DNA of 64,000 nt from Chenopodium formosanum (lineage: Eukaryota > Streptophyta > Magnoliopsida > Caryophyllales > Amaranthaceae), in assembly GCA_024500155.1 (NCBI GenBank), contig CM044871.1, forward strand, positions 74,818,402-74,882,401. The letters are read 5' to 3'. Positions 39,508-51,689 of the stretch are shown here, in pieces. Numbering within the stretch: the first letter of the stretch is position 1; each line of letters opens with the position of its first letter. The translations under genes and the position numbers were made by a program. The notes beneath the pieces were generated by a model. It was not told the DNA's origin, searched no databases, and was given only the letters and a program-made list of their open reading frames with translations.

Positions 39508-42500
39508 ATGATGCTCAACTGTCGGAGATGAAATCTTGGTTCATGTAGCCTACTCCATGATTGGGATTAAGGCTTATATTTTGTTGATAAGGCACTATGT
39601 TACCTTCATTTGTACTAGGTCAAAGTTACTAAACCTTTGATTGTTTCAGAACAAGCTCCACTATCTTTGAGCTTCACTTGATTTTGGACTTTTGGTGGAC
39701 TGCTCCTTGTAATTTTCCTTGTTTGATGGCAATCTTATCTTATCTGTATTAAGAAATGTTATGTTTGTTTTCCTTAATTTGTACCTTTGCCTAGTCCAGG
39801 CATGGCACAATGGTACCTTTATCTGTACAAGGTGAAGGTTACTATACCATTGATTGTTTCAGAACGAGCCTTACTATTTTTGAGGATATTCTTTTGGCAT
39901 TGTTTATTTATTTATTTTGCTTGATTTAAGTGGTTTTCTCCTTGTAATTTTCCTTGTTTAATGGCAGTTATATCTTAAGAAATGTTATGTTTGATTTTTG
40001 CATTGACTTACAATATCGGGTCAAGGTGACGAGGAGATTTTTCATATTTGTTCGTTGGGTGATGAGATTTTGGCCTTTGGGTGTTGATAAACTTTCAACA
40101 TTGATCCTTGTTGATAGACTCTCAACATTGGTCCTGGTTGTCGATATATTAATATGGCATCTAATTGGTACAAATTATCAATCTGTTAACACTGACTGGT
40201 TATTTTGCTTTATGTTTTGCACCACAGGTTTTGTGTCTGTTTGAGAATGAAATGTTATCATTAGTTTATATGGGAGATAACTTTTTATATCTTGACATGT
40301 ACTGATGAAGTTAATATTTAACATACAAATTGGTTTAATGCAACTTTGTTATTTCCAGATATGGCAAACGAACGTTTGAAGGTATACTTAATGATGGGTG
40401 GAATGCACTTTCTAGATATTATCTGAACAACTTTTGTGATGGAACAAAACAGGTTCAGTACCTTTTCTTGTATATGCTCACTGAGTTTCTTTTTTGCCGA
40501 CGTATGTTATCTGTTATTTTCGTCTCTTGTATTTTTCCTTGTTTAATGGCAGTTATATCTTAAGAAATGTTATGTTTGATTTTTGCATATACAACTACTA
40601 ACATTTCATATTATGTGCAACAAAGGCTTTGACATGGGCTCCTTGGCAAAATTTGTTTGTGAGTGTTAAATAGAGAGAGAAAGATGATGCATGTCATGAA
40701 GAGAGAGATAGAGAGAAATGATAACTTAAAGGGGAAAGAAAACATTTGTTGTAAGTAATGTGTAGCATCCATTTTAGTAAATGTTGCACATTATATGAAA
40801 CGGAGGTAGTAAATATGTAGTAATCCATACTATGTACTTTAGCGCTTCATTGCCGCCTTCAAATATGTCAATCAACGTGCATTACTCCCTCCATTCCTTT
40901 TTGTATTACTCACCTTCTGTTTTGGGGTGTTTCTTTTTTCTTTTCCCACTTCTACTTTTTTTTTTTTTTTTTTGGGCACACACTTTAACATCTTACCCCT
41001 TAACCTACAGTCTAACTTATTTCTGTACATGCATCCGCTTACTACCCTCTCTCTCTCTCTTATTTGATCCACCTTTTTTCTTACACTCCCTTGGTGTACG
41101 AATCTACAATAGGTGAGTGGAACGGAAATGAGCTTAAGGAGAACTATTCCTGCTTTTTTTGTTTCTCCCAAAAAAAAAAAAAAACAAAAAAAAAAAAAAA
41201 AACAACGTAAAAACCTTCAAAAAAACTACGTAAAAATCTAGTGCTCAGTATGCATTTCAATTAAACTGACTATTCCCCTTTAAAATTTGGAAAGTAACTG
41301 ACTAATGTCATCATATCGCATGTTGTTCAGTTGCATACTTATTCATTTCTTATGCACTTGTAAAAGATTTCTTAAAATTGGATCCCTTATCTGTTCTTGA
41401 ATTTTTCCTCTCATGTTTGCAGGATGCCATTGATATGGTGCATGGACACTTCATTGCTTCTGTGAGCCGAGATATGACTGCACAACCTCAAAAAGGAGGC
41501 CTTGAGGCTTTTGCTGTGAGTGATTACTAAATCTTATAGCTAGAATCAATGGCTACCTTTTCACCCCGCGTGCCTTTTTTTTTTCTCTCTCAGTCAATTA
41601 AACGTGTAATGATCTGATGACTTTTCTTATTGTAGTCTCTTCCTTTAGCTTTTTCCTTGGTCTTGGCTGGGATCGTTTTCGCATTCATGTCTCTGAAGCA
41701 AGGTGTGTTTCATACTATTACTCTTATTTATTTTATTTTATTTTTGCTGGCTTTTCTTATGCTGTCTCTTCCTCTAGTTCATTTCCTATATAAGATTTTA
41801 ATATATAGACCTAAAAAATACAATTTTGCTCTCGTATCCAATGTTATTATATTTGGTGTACTTTGTTGTTTCACCTTTTGACCTAACAAAGGAAGAATCC
41901 AAGAATTTGGAGTCTTGGTCTTCATATTTACATTTATCTTAAATCACGGATAATTGGCAAAATTAATTCCAAGATAAGAGTTTTGTTCAGGGAAAAAAAA
42001 ACCCCAACTAGGGAGTATGTGTCTAATAAATAATGACACAAACATACAAATTTTGTGAAGAAACTAATTAGAAATTAACAATTCAGTTTTTTAAAGACAT
42101 CAATTGCATTTAGATATGGTGGATTTTCATTACAAATATTTGAATGAAGTATTTTGAATCAATTTTCAAGTTGAATCTAATTGTTTGGAATCAACACATT
42201 ATGACATGTTTTTTCTCCAAAATATGTTCAATAATACTCATCGAATCAACATAATGTGAGTATGGTATTAACAGAATGTTTGGAGTGTGTGTATAAGTTT
42301 AGAAGCAATATTATGGGATACTTATTTAATTATTTTGCATTAATGCAAAGTATTAATCCATGGAATAGTATGTAGGAAAATATATCAAAACGGATCTTTT
42401 GTATTGGCCATTTTGCGAGAAAGGACCTTAAAAAGTGTCTCACTTTGGGACCTAAAAAAGTTTTTTTTCTTTTTCCTCTCATCTGGATCTTTGCTCGGAT

Positions 42501-43740
42501 TTTGGCCATTGAACGCCGCTTTCCTGTTTTTCTTTGTTGACCAAAACCATCATGTGAGTGGGCATGTGACTTCAATTTTTCCTCTTCTTTTTTAACCACT
42601 TGTCCACCACCCCTAGCCATGTCCTACATCCTCCTACCAGTCTACCAGCATTTGAAGATCATTCCACCACAATTTGACCTTCTCACCACTACAACACCCT
42701 TGTCTAACCATCGCACAAGTTGCAACCACATAGTCACCCACACAAACACCTTATACCTATGCTCACATGCTCCCTTTTTCGACCTCTGTAAACCCAGCAC
42801 ACTGTCCATCATAACCCCCTTTGCATCGCCCTCAGCCACTCTTTCTACCTTTGCTACCTGTGCTCCCTCTGTATGTTCTTCATTCTCTCTCCCCCTCAGA
42901 CTTAGCCAACAGCGCAGCCCCTTAACCCCCTTTTCTCTTCCTTGATCCCCCTTTCTAATTCCTTTATACAAGAACATCGAAATTAGTCAATCAATCAAAG
43001 CCTTAATCCCTTAAGAAAATCGAAATTAATCTTGGTTTAAAAACCAAAATTTGATTTTTATACATGATGTTGAGTAAGATTGTGATGGGATGGTGGGTAG
43101 TTGGGAGGAAGAAAGGGAGAAAGTCGAGGCTTTTGATGAAGTCACATGTTTTGCACGTGATAGTCAACACCAGAAAGTGGCGATCAATGGCCGGAATCCA
43201 GGCAAAGGTCCTGGTTAACAAAAAATAATTACTTTAAATCTCATGGCGCCATTTTGTTAGAAGGTTTTTTCTCACAAAATGACAAACATTAAAGGTCCTT
43301 TCTGACAATGTCAGCCTCCACAAAGGGTAGGATGAAAGTGTTGCATAGGAAAGTGCATAACAAAATAATACAGCTTCCTGAGAAATTCAGTCGTCTTAAT
43401 GTGAAGTCGATGTAGAGTCCATCTGGCATGATTTTTTAGCATAATTCTAGTGCATTTTTGCTTCAGGCACCTTCTTTATGTCAATGCTCTCTCTTTTTTT
43501 TTTCTTTTTTTTTTTTTTTTTCGGTGCTGCATTTTTTTTGGATTTCCGATATTTTTACTAGGAATAATCTCTTACAAAAAACATCTTTTGTTGCAATTTT
43601 GATCAACAGCTCGGTTAGAGTGGCGACACCTATTCTTTTCGCTTATGTGGGCAAGCTTAAGTATTGCTATAGCTATATTTGTGAGAGCCAATGGCCGGAT
43701 GTTTTGCAATCGACCCAGCCTGTCAAAGCCTCGGTGCTGA
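24015..43740 (+). CDS. SAC7: SAC-domain phosphoinositide phosphatase, SAC7/RHD4-like, 604 aa in 20 coding exons
   Basis: This enzyme removes phosphate from phosphoinositides (PI4P for RHD4) on ER and secretory membranes; Arabidopsis RHD4 affects root-hair growth. Exons read: 24015-24168, 24284-24367, 25391-25518, 25592-25701, 26639-26696, 29137-29193, 29352-29385, 29473-29553, 30788-30894, 31529-31615, 31752-31829, 32709-32779, 32888-32986, 33799-33898, 34382-34490, 34744-34816, 40359-40452, 41423-41515, 41636-41702, 43610-43740. They total 1,815 bp in one open frame. The start is MAMMGK, because LHARMRLWEF after it is the conserved N-terminus. The SAC domain spans about residues 15-500, with the catalytic CX5RT at 405-412 (CIDCLDRT). 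Two C-terminal membrane segments lie at about 541-558 and 568-587; the tail ends KPRC. All introns are GT..AG except the second, which starts GC. The long sixteenth intron (5.5 kb) holds transposon relics. SAC6 and SAC8 are close alternatives for the name. Confidence 0.92.
24569..24825. mobile_element. Stowaway-like MITE in SAC intron (copy 1)
   Basis: The termini CTTCCTCTGTTC and GAATAGAGGAAA form an imperfect inverted repeat flanked by TA. The element is near-identical in content to 48,785-49,042. TA targets and CTCCCTCTGT-type ends mark Tc1/mariner-derived Stowaway elements. Confidence 0.8.
26148..26195. repeat. Poly-T/poly-G tract in SAC intron
   Basis: A run of TTTA and T is followed directly by about 19 G. 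Run length is likely variable and hard to sequence. Confidence 0.7.
32109..32195. mobile_element. Short Stowaway MITE in SAC intron (87 bp)
   Basis: CTCCCTCTGTTTC at one end and GAAACGGAGGGAG at the other, flanked by TA on both sides, inside the intron between the exons ending 31,829 and starting 32,709. Confidence 0.8.
33005..33040. repeat. Poly-C tract in SAC intron
   Basis: A run of C (about 25) lies shortly after the exon ending at 32,986, close to the splice donor. Confidence 0.7.
34046..34200. repeat. Perfect 69-bp inverted repeat (hairpin) in SAC intron
   Basis: 34,046-34,114 is the exact reverse complement of 34,132-34,200, with a 17-base loop. It lies in the intron between the exons ending 33,898 and starting 34,382, and a TA microsatellite follows directly. 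The transcript would fold into a perfect 69-bp stem. It could be a fold-back insertion, a small-RNA precursor or an assembly artefact. No mismatch was found when I compared the arms base by base. Confidence 0.93.
34197..34280. repeat. TA microsatellite (about 42 repeats)
   Basis: Uninterrupted TA/AT dinucleotide run directly after the right arm of the hairpin, about 100 bases before the next SAC exon. Confidence 0.95.
35340..36110. mobile_element. Candidate inverted-repeat element in SAC intron 16 (about 771 bp)
   Basis: CTAGGATGCTCG at 35,340 is the exact reverse complement of the last 12 bases at 36,110. Further inward, ACGGGTGT and GCGGACACG recur inverted at both ends, giving a loose inverted repeat of roughly 100 bases. 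A poly-G tract lies inside near 35,915. I found no target duplication, so the class is open. Confidence 0.5.
37640..39475 (+). pseudogene. LINE (non-LTR retrotransposon) ORF2 relic in SAC intron 16
   Basis: In shifting frames, with many stops, I can read pieces typical of plant LINE polyproteins in the right order. The endonuclease end includes a DLNGHV-like step and the serial GYERV segment near 37,760-37,830. A YDKVPRE reverse-transcriptase segment lies near 38,690. The C-terminal LGS/LKGK..YRMAI-like stretch lies near 39,120-39,280. All domains are decayed beyond function. The relic is in the same orientation as the SAC gene and ends at a GA microsatellite. Confidence 0.7.
39471..39506. 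repeat. GA microsatellite
   Basis: Eighteen AG units in a row, next to the LINE relic. Confidence 0.95.
40886..41125. mobile_element. Probable decayed MITE in SAC intron
   Basis: TACTCCCTCCATTCC...ACTCACC at the left and GGTGAGTGGAACGGAAATGAG at the right are partly inverted copies, as in Stowaway-type elements. The right terminus is not clear. Confidence 0.4.
42408..43310. mobile_element. Candidate terminal-inverted-repeat element in last SAC intron
   Basis: The left end (GAGAAAGGACCTTAAAAAGTGT) and the reverse complement of the right end (CAGAAAGGACCTTTAATGTTTG) agree closely. The following TTTTGTGAGAAA step is also shared. The inside is C/T-rich without a supportable gene. I found no target duplication. 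Confidence 0.45.
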
Positions 43741-44640
43741 TTATAATTTAATAATCTTTCAGATGGAGTGATACATGTGGAAGTTAGTGGCTGGCTGCTC
43801 TGTTTTTTGTCGTTGTGTCTTATTCGACCTTTGAGTTTCTCATTCCTATTCGTTGATTTCTTGTTTAATTTCTATTTGACCTGGGCTTTTCTGATCAGCA
43901 GGTCTCTAATTTGCCTTTTAGTATTACAGAAGTTTAGGTGAGCCAACAAGTGCTCTTCTTTATAATAACTTACTGATATCCTTCCCAAATAGCTTGAGTA
44001 GAGGGAAGAGTATTATTATCCGAAGTTGATAGTTCACACGAACCCCTTGAACTTTATTTCTTTTACGGCTGGTTAGTGTCTTAACCCTTGAGGGAGTTGA
44101 GGGTATATAATGATATATATTGAACTTAATCAAGTCTGCTGCATCTTTGTACATATAAAGCTGTCCTTGAACGACAGTGCAACGATATGCTACAGCGTAT
44201 GCTGAACAAAGTATATCTTGTGAATCTGGTTCACAGTGAGAATGTACTGATAAATGTTTGTTTAGGATAATGTGCTTGAATGATTGCCTGTCTGACCATC
44301 ATTTGAGCCGTCAGTTATTTTCTAGTTTGATAAGAACAGGCATTGTACTTTTGTGGATTGGATTAAAACTAACATCTAAAATTTAGCTGTCACGGCAAAT
44401 TTGTATAATCTGAAAGATTTGGTCATGTACCCTTAAAGTAACTCTCGAATTCCTGATTCATCTTGATCAAGCTAAACTCTCTTATTTTTAAGCTCCTGAT
44501 TAGTTGTTGATTTACTTTTGTTGCGTTTTTGCCACTTTGGAGTTTGGACCCTAAGCTTTCAGAATTATACTTATGAATTAGTGTGTATTAGCGAACAACA
44601 ATCCTTTAGTTATGAGACTTCGAGTGATTTGGTTAAACAT
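43741..44640. other. 3' flank of the SAC gene, no further gene seen
   Basis: The first few hundred bases should hold the 3'UTR. No single polyadenylation signal stands out, and the rest is AT-rich with no coding signal. Confidence 0.4.
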
Positions 44641-44641
44641 T

Positions 44642-44912
44642 GGAGGGGGGGGGGTGTTTGGTTAGAACAATGGAAACGGAAATGAAATAAATCTTCTGTA
44701 AGAGGGTAGAATAAGAATCATTTAACTTCACTTTGTGTTTGAGAAGAGTAAGACTGTAAGAGTATATGTTATCTTAGGTTTTAGAGAGGTAATAAATAGG
44801 TGGAATATTTTATCCTTAGGTAAAAGGTAATTGTTTCCAAATCTTCTAACTAAACATTCGGTAACGGAATGGTTCAGCTGAATCCGTTTCCAACTAACTA
44901 AACATGCTCTCA
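44642..44912. mobile_element. Probable MITE with GTGTTTGGTTAG ends
   Basis: GTTTGGTTAGAACAATGGAAACGGA at the left pairs imperfectly with the reverse complement of TCCGTTTCCAACTAACTAAACATGC at the right. Such GTTTGGTTA ends are common in plant hAT and PIF MITEs. The exact termini and the duplication are unclear because of a poly-G run. Confidence 0.5.
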
Positions 44913-46490
44913 GAAAGTTCAATCAAAGTCTAGTTATTGTTTCAATCAAAGTCTAATTATTGTTTCAATCAAAGTCTACACAGCCTATAAAAGAGCTTTA
45001 TACCGCCTCCAGTCCTCGACAACCAGTCTTAGTCTATAAGGTTTTTTCAATCAAATTTTATAGCTCTTTCCATTAAGGAAACATAGAGATATACTCGACA
45101 CCATTTTATTCATTGGACATTGGTATCATTGTCACGCCTTTAAATATTTGGGGATACAGGTGCATTACACTCCTGACATTGTAGTAGAAACCAATATCAA
45201 TATATAGCTATAGTGATTAAAACAAAAAAATAATAATAAAAAAAATTACGGTAGTAAATATACTGTGTTAAATTTTTTTTTAAAAAAAAGCATAAATTGT
45301 TGAAATTCCTGTGCCACGTGTAATTTGTCCCATGTTGATGAGAGATAAACATTTTTGTCGTTTTATAAGCTTTAGGTCTTTAGCAGCTTTCTAACTTAAC
45401 TTCGTGATCTTGGGGATGAATCTCTTATGGGGTAAATGGTCCAAACTCTCATCCTTGCAAGTTTTTACTAAATATATTTTTTCTCAAATCAATCTTAGTT
45501 GTATATTCTCAATTCCCATGCATATATGTAACACAATTTATCAAATTAGATAACAAAAATAGGTTTTACCTCTGTTCTATTTACTTTCTTACATATGCAC
45601 TAAAAATAACCTTAATTTATGTCTGCTTAATTGAACATATACAAGCATTACAAACTACTCGTACAATAAAACCCTTAGATTAAAATAATCAATAAAAAGA
45701 AACAAAACATAGAAGTACAAGTGAAAACATGCAATAAAACACTACATTTGTTTTTTATCATTTGCATCAAAAAGACATTGTTTGTAAGACAAAATATTCC
45801 TTTATTGCAAATATACAAATAATCATTAAAAAACGGAGGTTGTAGATGAGAATGTACGAATTACCGAGAAGAATAATTATGGTGAATTATTGTACGTAAA
45901 ACTAGCTAACATAAGCTAGGTAAAGGCATGCAAAGGGTGCAATGTAACACATGGTGGGCGCATATAGTGCCTTTGTTGTTACCTAAATGGTATTACATTT
46001 GATGCACGAACAACTATCTGTCTTTTCTATTCTATCTTTTTAACGTTTAAAGCTATTGAATTGATGTGAGAAGCATCAACCTAGTAGTTTATTTGTTGTT
46101 AGTTGTTTCTTCATAACTCTCTTTAGACTACTTACTGCATTTTGCTTTGAATTCAGCGGCAAAAGCTGATTCCTAGTACACTTACATACTACTACCCTTA
46201 TTCTACCTCGTCCACTTTTGATCTCTTAGCTTCTTTCCTTTTTCAAAGTGTTCGTACTTGTACTATTTGTCGCGTAAACTGCACACATGTGCATGCCGCG
46301 ATATGATGTCACATGCCGGTTTATTAGTGGCTAGGGCTATTGTACGTTTGAGTTATACGTGTCGGTTCATACTTGGGAGTACTTCTATATATTTAGTGTC
46401 AGGGTATTTAGGTTTGTGTTGATATGCATGTTTGTACTCGTAAAAAGACTGTATTCTTTTGGATTTACTTATGGAGATGTCATTTCAGCT
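44913..46490. other. Intergenic, no gene seen
   Basis: AT-rich sequence with a triple CAATCAAAGTCTA repeat near 44,920-44,980. There is no ORF with coding character and no RNA gene I could recognise. Confidence 0.5.
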
Positions 46491-46492
46491 TA

Positions 46493-46599
46493 GGGCCTGT
46501 TCTCATTTATTAAAATGAAGTGAACTGAATTGTTTATGGGAGAAGGAAATCAGGAACTGAACTGAACTGAACTGATTTTAATCAGAAGAGAACATACCC
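46493..46599. mobile_element. Tourist-like MITE (107 bp, TSD TTA)
   Basis: GGGCCTGTTCTC and GAGAACATACCC form imperfect inverted ends, with TTA on both sides (46,490-46,492 and 46,600-46,602). TTA/TAA duplications are typical of PIF/Harbinger elements. A short GAACT repeat lies inside. Confidence 0.7.
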
Positions 46600-47464
46600 T
46601 TAGCTCAATCCAATTATATATGTTTCTCTCTATATTCAATTTGTTCATTACAATACCTTTTAGTTTAATGAAATTAAATTTACTCTGTAATTTAGTTCAA
46701 CTCAGATTCAATTAGTCAAGCAATGAAGCAAATTAAACTTTTGGGATAATTCACTTGTGTCAGCCATTATAACATACTCATCACTGTCCTACCTATACTT
46801 TAGTTAGTGCTTTATATATCTACAAATTGGAGCTGTTTTTGGTGTACATTATATTGTACGTTTAAGTGGCACTGGTCAAAAATAAAATTTGGTTTAGAGA
46901 GCAATATATATATCGTAAGGCATGATGCAATATAATTGGCATCACTTCATGCAGATGGTGTTAACGTCGTCACTTTAATTTTAATTTTGTCTTAGGAAGT
47001 GGTGTTTAATTAAAAGTAAAATAATGATGCTGTAAGCAATGACATAATAATAATGATCATAACTATAAGGTAATGTGTTTTAAATTGTATTTAGTGGGTG
47101 AAGCCAAAAAGATAATGTCAACCTACGTATATAGGCACAAACTAATTATGGATTAAACAAATTAGGGAAATGCTTTTGTTTTTATTTTTGTAAGCTGGTT
47201 TTCTCGGTGAAATTATGGAATTGTATTTACTCTTTTTCCAAACAACATACTATAGTTTTGAAGTTTATAAAATAGCGATTTTTATTTTTTCGTTGTGTAT
47301 ACAAACTTTTTTTTAATTGTAATGTAAGATATACATACATTTTCTTTCAAAATCGTGGGTGCTCAAGCTTACCTAAAAAGGATAATAAAATAAGAAAACT
47401 TACTATTCGTATCTAGAAAAGGAATAATATTTATCTTCATTGTAGCGTAGAGCTGTAGAATATA

Positions 47465-48095
47465 TATATACTAGAGTGTACCCGTGCAAAATGCACGGGA
47501 TATATATTATATTAGAGAAATATTAAATATATAATATTTAAAATTTGGGAAGTTGATTTTGATGTTAACTTAGACCTTATTCTTTTGAGCTATTATTGTT
47601 TGTTGTATACTTGTGGTTTGATTTGCTTTGCTGAAACCTGCTTAGTTATGTCACTGAGTATTAGTAATACGCGAACACTCGTTCTGGCTTGCTGACATTT
47701 CTCTTCTCGGTTGAAATCTGATGTTCTTTGCTCTACTTAAAAGAACATGGTCTTACTCTTACCGGTGGCCACGCAATGTGGCCAGCTATTATGGGATTTA
47801 GTTTGTCAAAGTTATAGAAGTTACTCGTTCTGTATTATAGGGCTTACTCGGTTAGTGACGTAAGGGTTGTTCTATTAGGAGTTACTTTGTTATTTTGCAA
47901 GCAGTTATTCGGCGAGACCAGTCACACAAAAAGCGTGTTGTACATTTTTTTGTGTTAATGATTAGAGAAGGATGTTGTTTAGAGGGTTGTCCCTAAAAAG
48001 TGTGTATAATTGAAGAGTTAGGGATTTTAAGTGTTATGGTTAATTGTTGATACAGGAATTGTATACCCGTGCTAATGCATGACATACATAATACT
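47465..48095. repeat. Two direct copies of a TACCCGTGC..GCA(C/T)G(A/G) hairpin segment
   Basis: ACCCGTGCAAAATGCACGGG near 47,481 is a 7-bp hairpin. A related TATACCCGTGCTAATGCATGA lies near 48,061. Such ACCCGTGC-loop segments recur at transposon ends in many plant genomes. Which element these belong to is unclear. Confidence 0.4.
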
Positions 48096-48784
48096 ACGTT
48101 CAAATAAAGAAAAAACACACACACACAAAGTGAAATCTTAGTAGTAGTCCCTTGGAAAAATACAAAAAAAGAAAGAAAAAAAAAGGTGCTATGTGTAGTT
48201 ATTGTTTTTTTTTGTAAAAAAAAAAAAAAAAAAGTTTTGAAATAAGGGTGGGTAGTTATTTTTTTTTTAAAAAAAAAAAAAAAAAACCCTCAAATCAATG
48301 AGAGTTTAGCATTGGAGATTTGGAGGCTTCACATTAAAAGTGACTCTCAAATTATATATTAGATATCACTTAGGCAACATAATCAGTTGCCCTATTAGCT
48401 ACATATGTTGAGATTGAAGAATCAAAGGACTCGAGGAGCATTTTGATGTTGTCGATAAGCCAATGAAGGTTCCGATCCATGGGGAATAGAAACTAATGAG
48501 ACATGGGACCAAGGCCAATTTTATGCCCTCGTCGATAAGGCATATGACAAACTATTTTCTCAGCGATTAAGGTAAAGTTTGGAATAGGGTTTACTAATTA
48601 CTATCCTAGGCTTAAGTTAAGTTCAATTGAAGTTGTATTCTAGCATTGGGATCTCACAATCTGGTTTAATTTGTTTCCTTCGTTTTTGGAGTTATCATAA
48701 AAGTCTTTTGTTGAACCTTCCTTTCAATTTGTTACAATAGTACGTGTTTAATTAGGCTTATGTATGTCAATAAATTAAAAGCTA

Positions 48785-49042
48785 CTTCCTCTGTTCTTTT
48801 TTACTTGACCCGTTTTTTTTTATCACGCTTGTCAATGCAAAACTTTAACGATCAATAACTTTAATTCTCCATAATTAAAAATTATAAAAGTTATATATTA
48901 TGATAGTACTTATTGATACGAATCCAAAAAGATCATACATGAATTTATTTTTCCTTACAAATTATTCACAAAAGACAGTCAAAGGAGGAGTGGTGAATAG
49001 TGTAAAAGTCAAAGCGGGTCAAGTAATAAAGAACGGAGGAAG
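48785..49042. mobile_element. Stowaway-like MITE (copy 2)
   Basis: CTTCCTCTGTTC and GAACGGAGGAAG are inverted ends flanked by TA. The inside matches 24,569-24,825 almost base for base, which shows the family is repeated in this genome. Confidence 0.85.
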
Positions 49043-49915
49043 TATATTGGTAGTGACATGCCTCCCACCTTTGCCTAAGCTAGCTTCTCTGTCTTATCCC
49101 ATGATTATATTTGGGTGGCGACCTAGCTACATAGGCTACATAAAATAATAATTAAAAAAAAAAAAAAAAAGCATTATTAGTAACAAGTAACAAGCAACAA
49201 GCATTATAAACAAGTAACATGACATACTTTGTATGTTATTAGTATGAACTATTAGTCTAAACCTTTTAGTAATATATGTATAGCATTGCTTTTACAAAGA
49301 GGAATTTAGTTGCTAATTAAGAACGTTAACAACCTTCATAAGTGCGAAGCACATTACACTCACTAAGCTAGCTAGCTACAATTAAGGATGCTTACTTTTA
49401 CCTTGTTGTTCTTCTTCATTCTCCTTTTTCCCCTTTGTTTTAACATATTTTACTTGGTAGTATAATGTTTCTTTATTCCTTACTCTTTCAACAACAACTA
49501 GTAGGGAAGTCAATGGACTTTGATTTTTCGACTTGACCTAAACCATCATGCATGCCATTTAGGGTAAGGGAATGAAAGATCTATATTCCTCTCTCTTTAG
49601 TACACCATCCCTCCTAATTTCCTAAATTAGATCAATTTGGAAGAAATATTGAGGTCTATCTCCCCTTCCTCCCTTTCTTTTCGCTCCTTGTCCTCTTTAT
49701 TGTGTATGTTTGTCAATGCACTTACATCTTTGTCATTTATATTTATAATTTCATACAGTATTGTAAATTTTATAAATTGAAACATGATTGTGTTTAACCT
49801 TACTAATTAGAAATAATATTAAATATTACCTCAAATTGTAAAAATTAGTAAGATTTCAAACAATGCAAGAACATCCAAAAGAAACTAAGGGATATTCCGT
49901 GTTCTTTATTTTTAA
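49043..49915. other. Intergenic, no gene seen
   Basis: AT-rich, with an AACAAGCA/AAGTAACA short repeat near 49,170-49,215. Nothing with coding character. Confidence 0.5.
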
Positions 49916-50275
49916 GGAAAAATTACTCCCATTAATTTGAAATTTGCCTCGTCCGTCCAAATTAATCCCTACCTTGGATTATTCCTCATCACTCCCAACT
50001 TTATGGGGTATTTATTTCTATTGCACCCAACATGTAATCTAACCTGATATTGCAGGTTACCTAGACACATGTCCACACGTGATAGGTTCAAACAAAATTT
50101 TAAAAAAAATAACAAAATTACAAAAAAAAAAAATAACAAAATTACAAAAAAAATAACAAAAAAAAAAACCTAAAACCAAATCCTAGCCATCCTCTTCCCA
50201 CCCCCTAACCCGCCGGAACCCTCACCTAGCCCCCAAACTCGCCGAAATCTGGTCGACCAACCCCCCTAAATCATA
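49916..50275. mobile_element. Truncated Mutator-like element (left end only)
   Basis: GGAAAAATTACTCCCATTAA and the next 150 bases match the left end of the 20,086 element, including TTGGATTATTCCTCATCACTCCC and the GATATTGCAGGTTACC step. No matching right end follows before the next complete element. It is therefore a decayed or deleted copy, and its right border is approximate. Confidence 0.7.
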
Positions 50276-50789
50276 GTATTAAATTATCACAAACCATACT
50301 AGATAATTGTCACTAAATTGAACTCTATATCTTGCTTAATTAACTTATATAGGTACGTACAACCTACGTGGCATAATACTATGATAATGATCCAAATAAT
50401 ATTAAGATTAAAAAAAAAAAAAAATCACACTAATAAAAATACTGTTAAGTACAAATCATATATGCATATGTTGGGAGGTAGAATCTACATCATAGTTTAA
50501 TTAAATCCTTAAACTTTGGGGTTGATCATGTGCTATTGTCTCCCATGTAATTAATCCCTATGATAATCCTCCCACCTCCACTTTTATTATTATAGTAATT
50601 ATAATTAGGACATCATCTTGTATTGTTTGTGATAGCCGTCTACTTGCCTCTCACTTTAATGGCATTAATCTTGTCTCATATTGATTGACTCCATTCACGG
50701 ACTTCCTAGCTACTTAGGCTTTGATTAATCATTATAAATTTTGCTTTCTCCTTTCTCTCTCCTCCTAACATGATCTAATAATAAAATCT

Positions 50790-51190
50790 AAAGGTGGGCA
50801 TGCATATGGGTCGGGCTGGCATGAGGGCTAATCAGGCATGAGGGCATTGACCAGACCAGCAATGAGCCTGTTATTGGCTTGAGACAGCACGAGAGACATA
50901 CCAGTGGGCCATAATCCATAGACAATGCATGAACATCATTTGCAAATGTTGGAATAAGCTCAGCATATGAGCATGATGGATCAACTCGCACGTCCCAAAT
51001 TACCAACACAATCAAAATTACTCAAGGGGCAATTGGCCTGACATGACATATCACGTAGGCTAGGCCATGCATGAGCTTTAGTTTTAAATGATTGACACAA
51101 ACTCAACAAGACACATCATTTTTATGGCCCGTTTCAGGCACAATTCACTTGAGTATGAGACACGTTGGTACGATACATGAGCCATTGAGC
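50790..51190. other. Unassigned GC-richer repeat-like segment
   Basis: It opens with GGGTCGGGCTGGCATGAGGG and is rich in GGCC/GGGC words unlike its AT-rich surroundings. It may be an old repeat. No gene is visible. Confidence 0.35.
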
Positions 51191-51689
51191 CTATATAATT
51201 CGTATGCATCTTAATATAATCACAACTAGCAAAATAGTTTGAGAGAATTGTATTTTATACCTAGTATTTACTATTTGGGGTTGCTAAAAACTATTAAAAA
51301 TAAGAATAGATAAAACAAACCTTAAAATATAAACCTTTTATCTAGCCACTAGCTTAAAGTAAAATTTGTCTATTGCCCTAACCTTAGTGTATTTTACCTT
51401 TTCCAAAACAAACCCCCCCCCCCCCTCTTTTTTTAAATATAGTTTGTCTATAAAATATCAACCACCACATAATTAATAATTCCTTAAATGTAAAAGAGAC
51501 AGAGCAAATGCATTATTAATATATGCATCCTAACTTTCTAGAGATGTAAACTATACTTAATAACATTAGGGTTGTTAATATATTATTTTAGTATAGGGTG
51601 GAAGAGAAGTCATTACACATGGCCTTAGCTAACTCCACCCAACATCCAACTTATTGGCTACATTCTAACATAGATATCAAATAGGGTGG

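Noticed and set aside
42330..42977. ORFs on both strands in the last SAC intron
   Set aside because: Low-complexity C/T-rich sequence inside a putative transposon, with no domain.
50101..50175. A-rich repeats resembling a retroposon tail
   Set aside because: They lie inside the truncated Mutator-like element and are not preceded by a SINE or gene copy.
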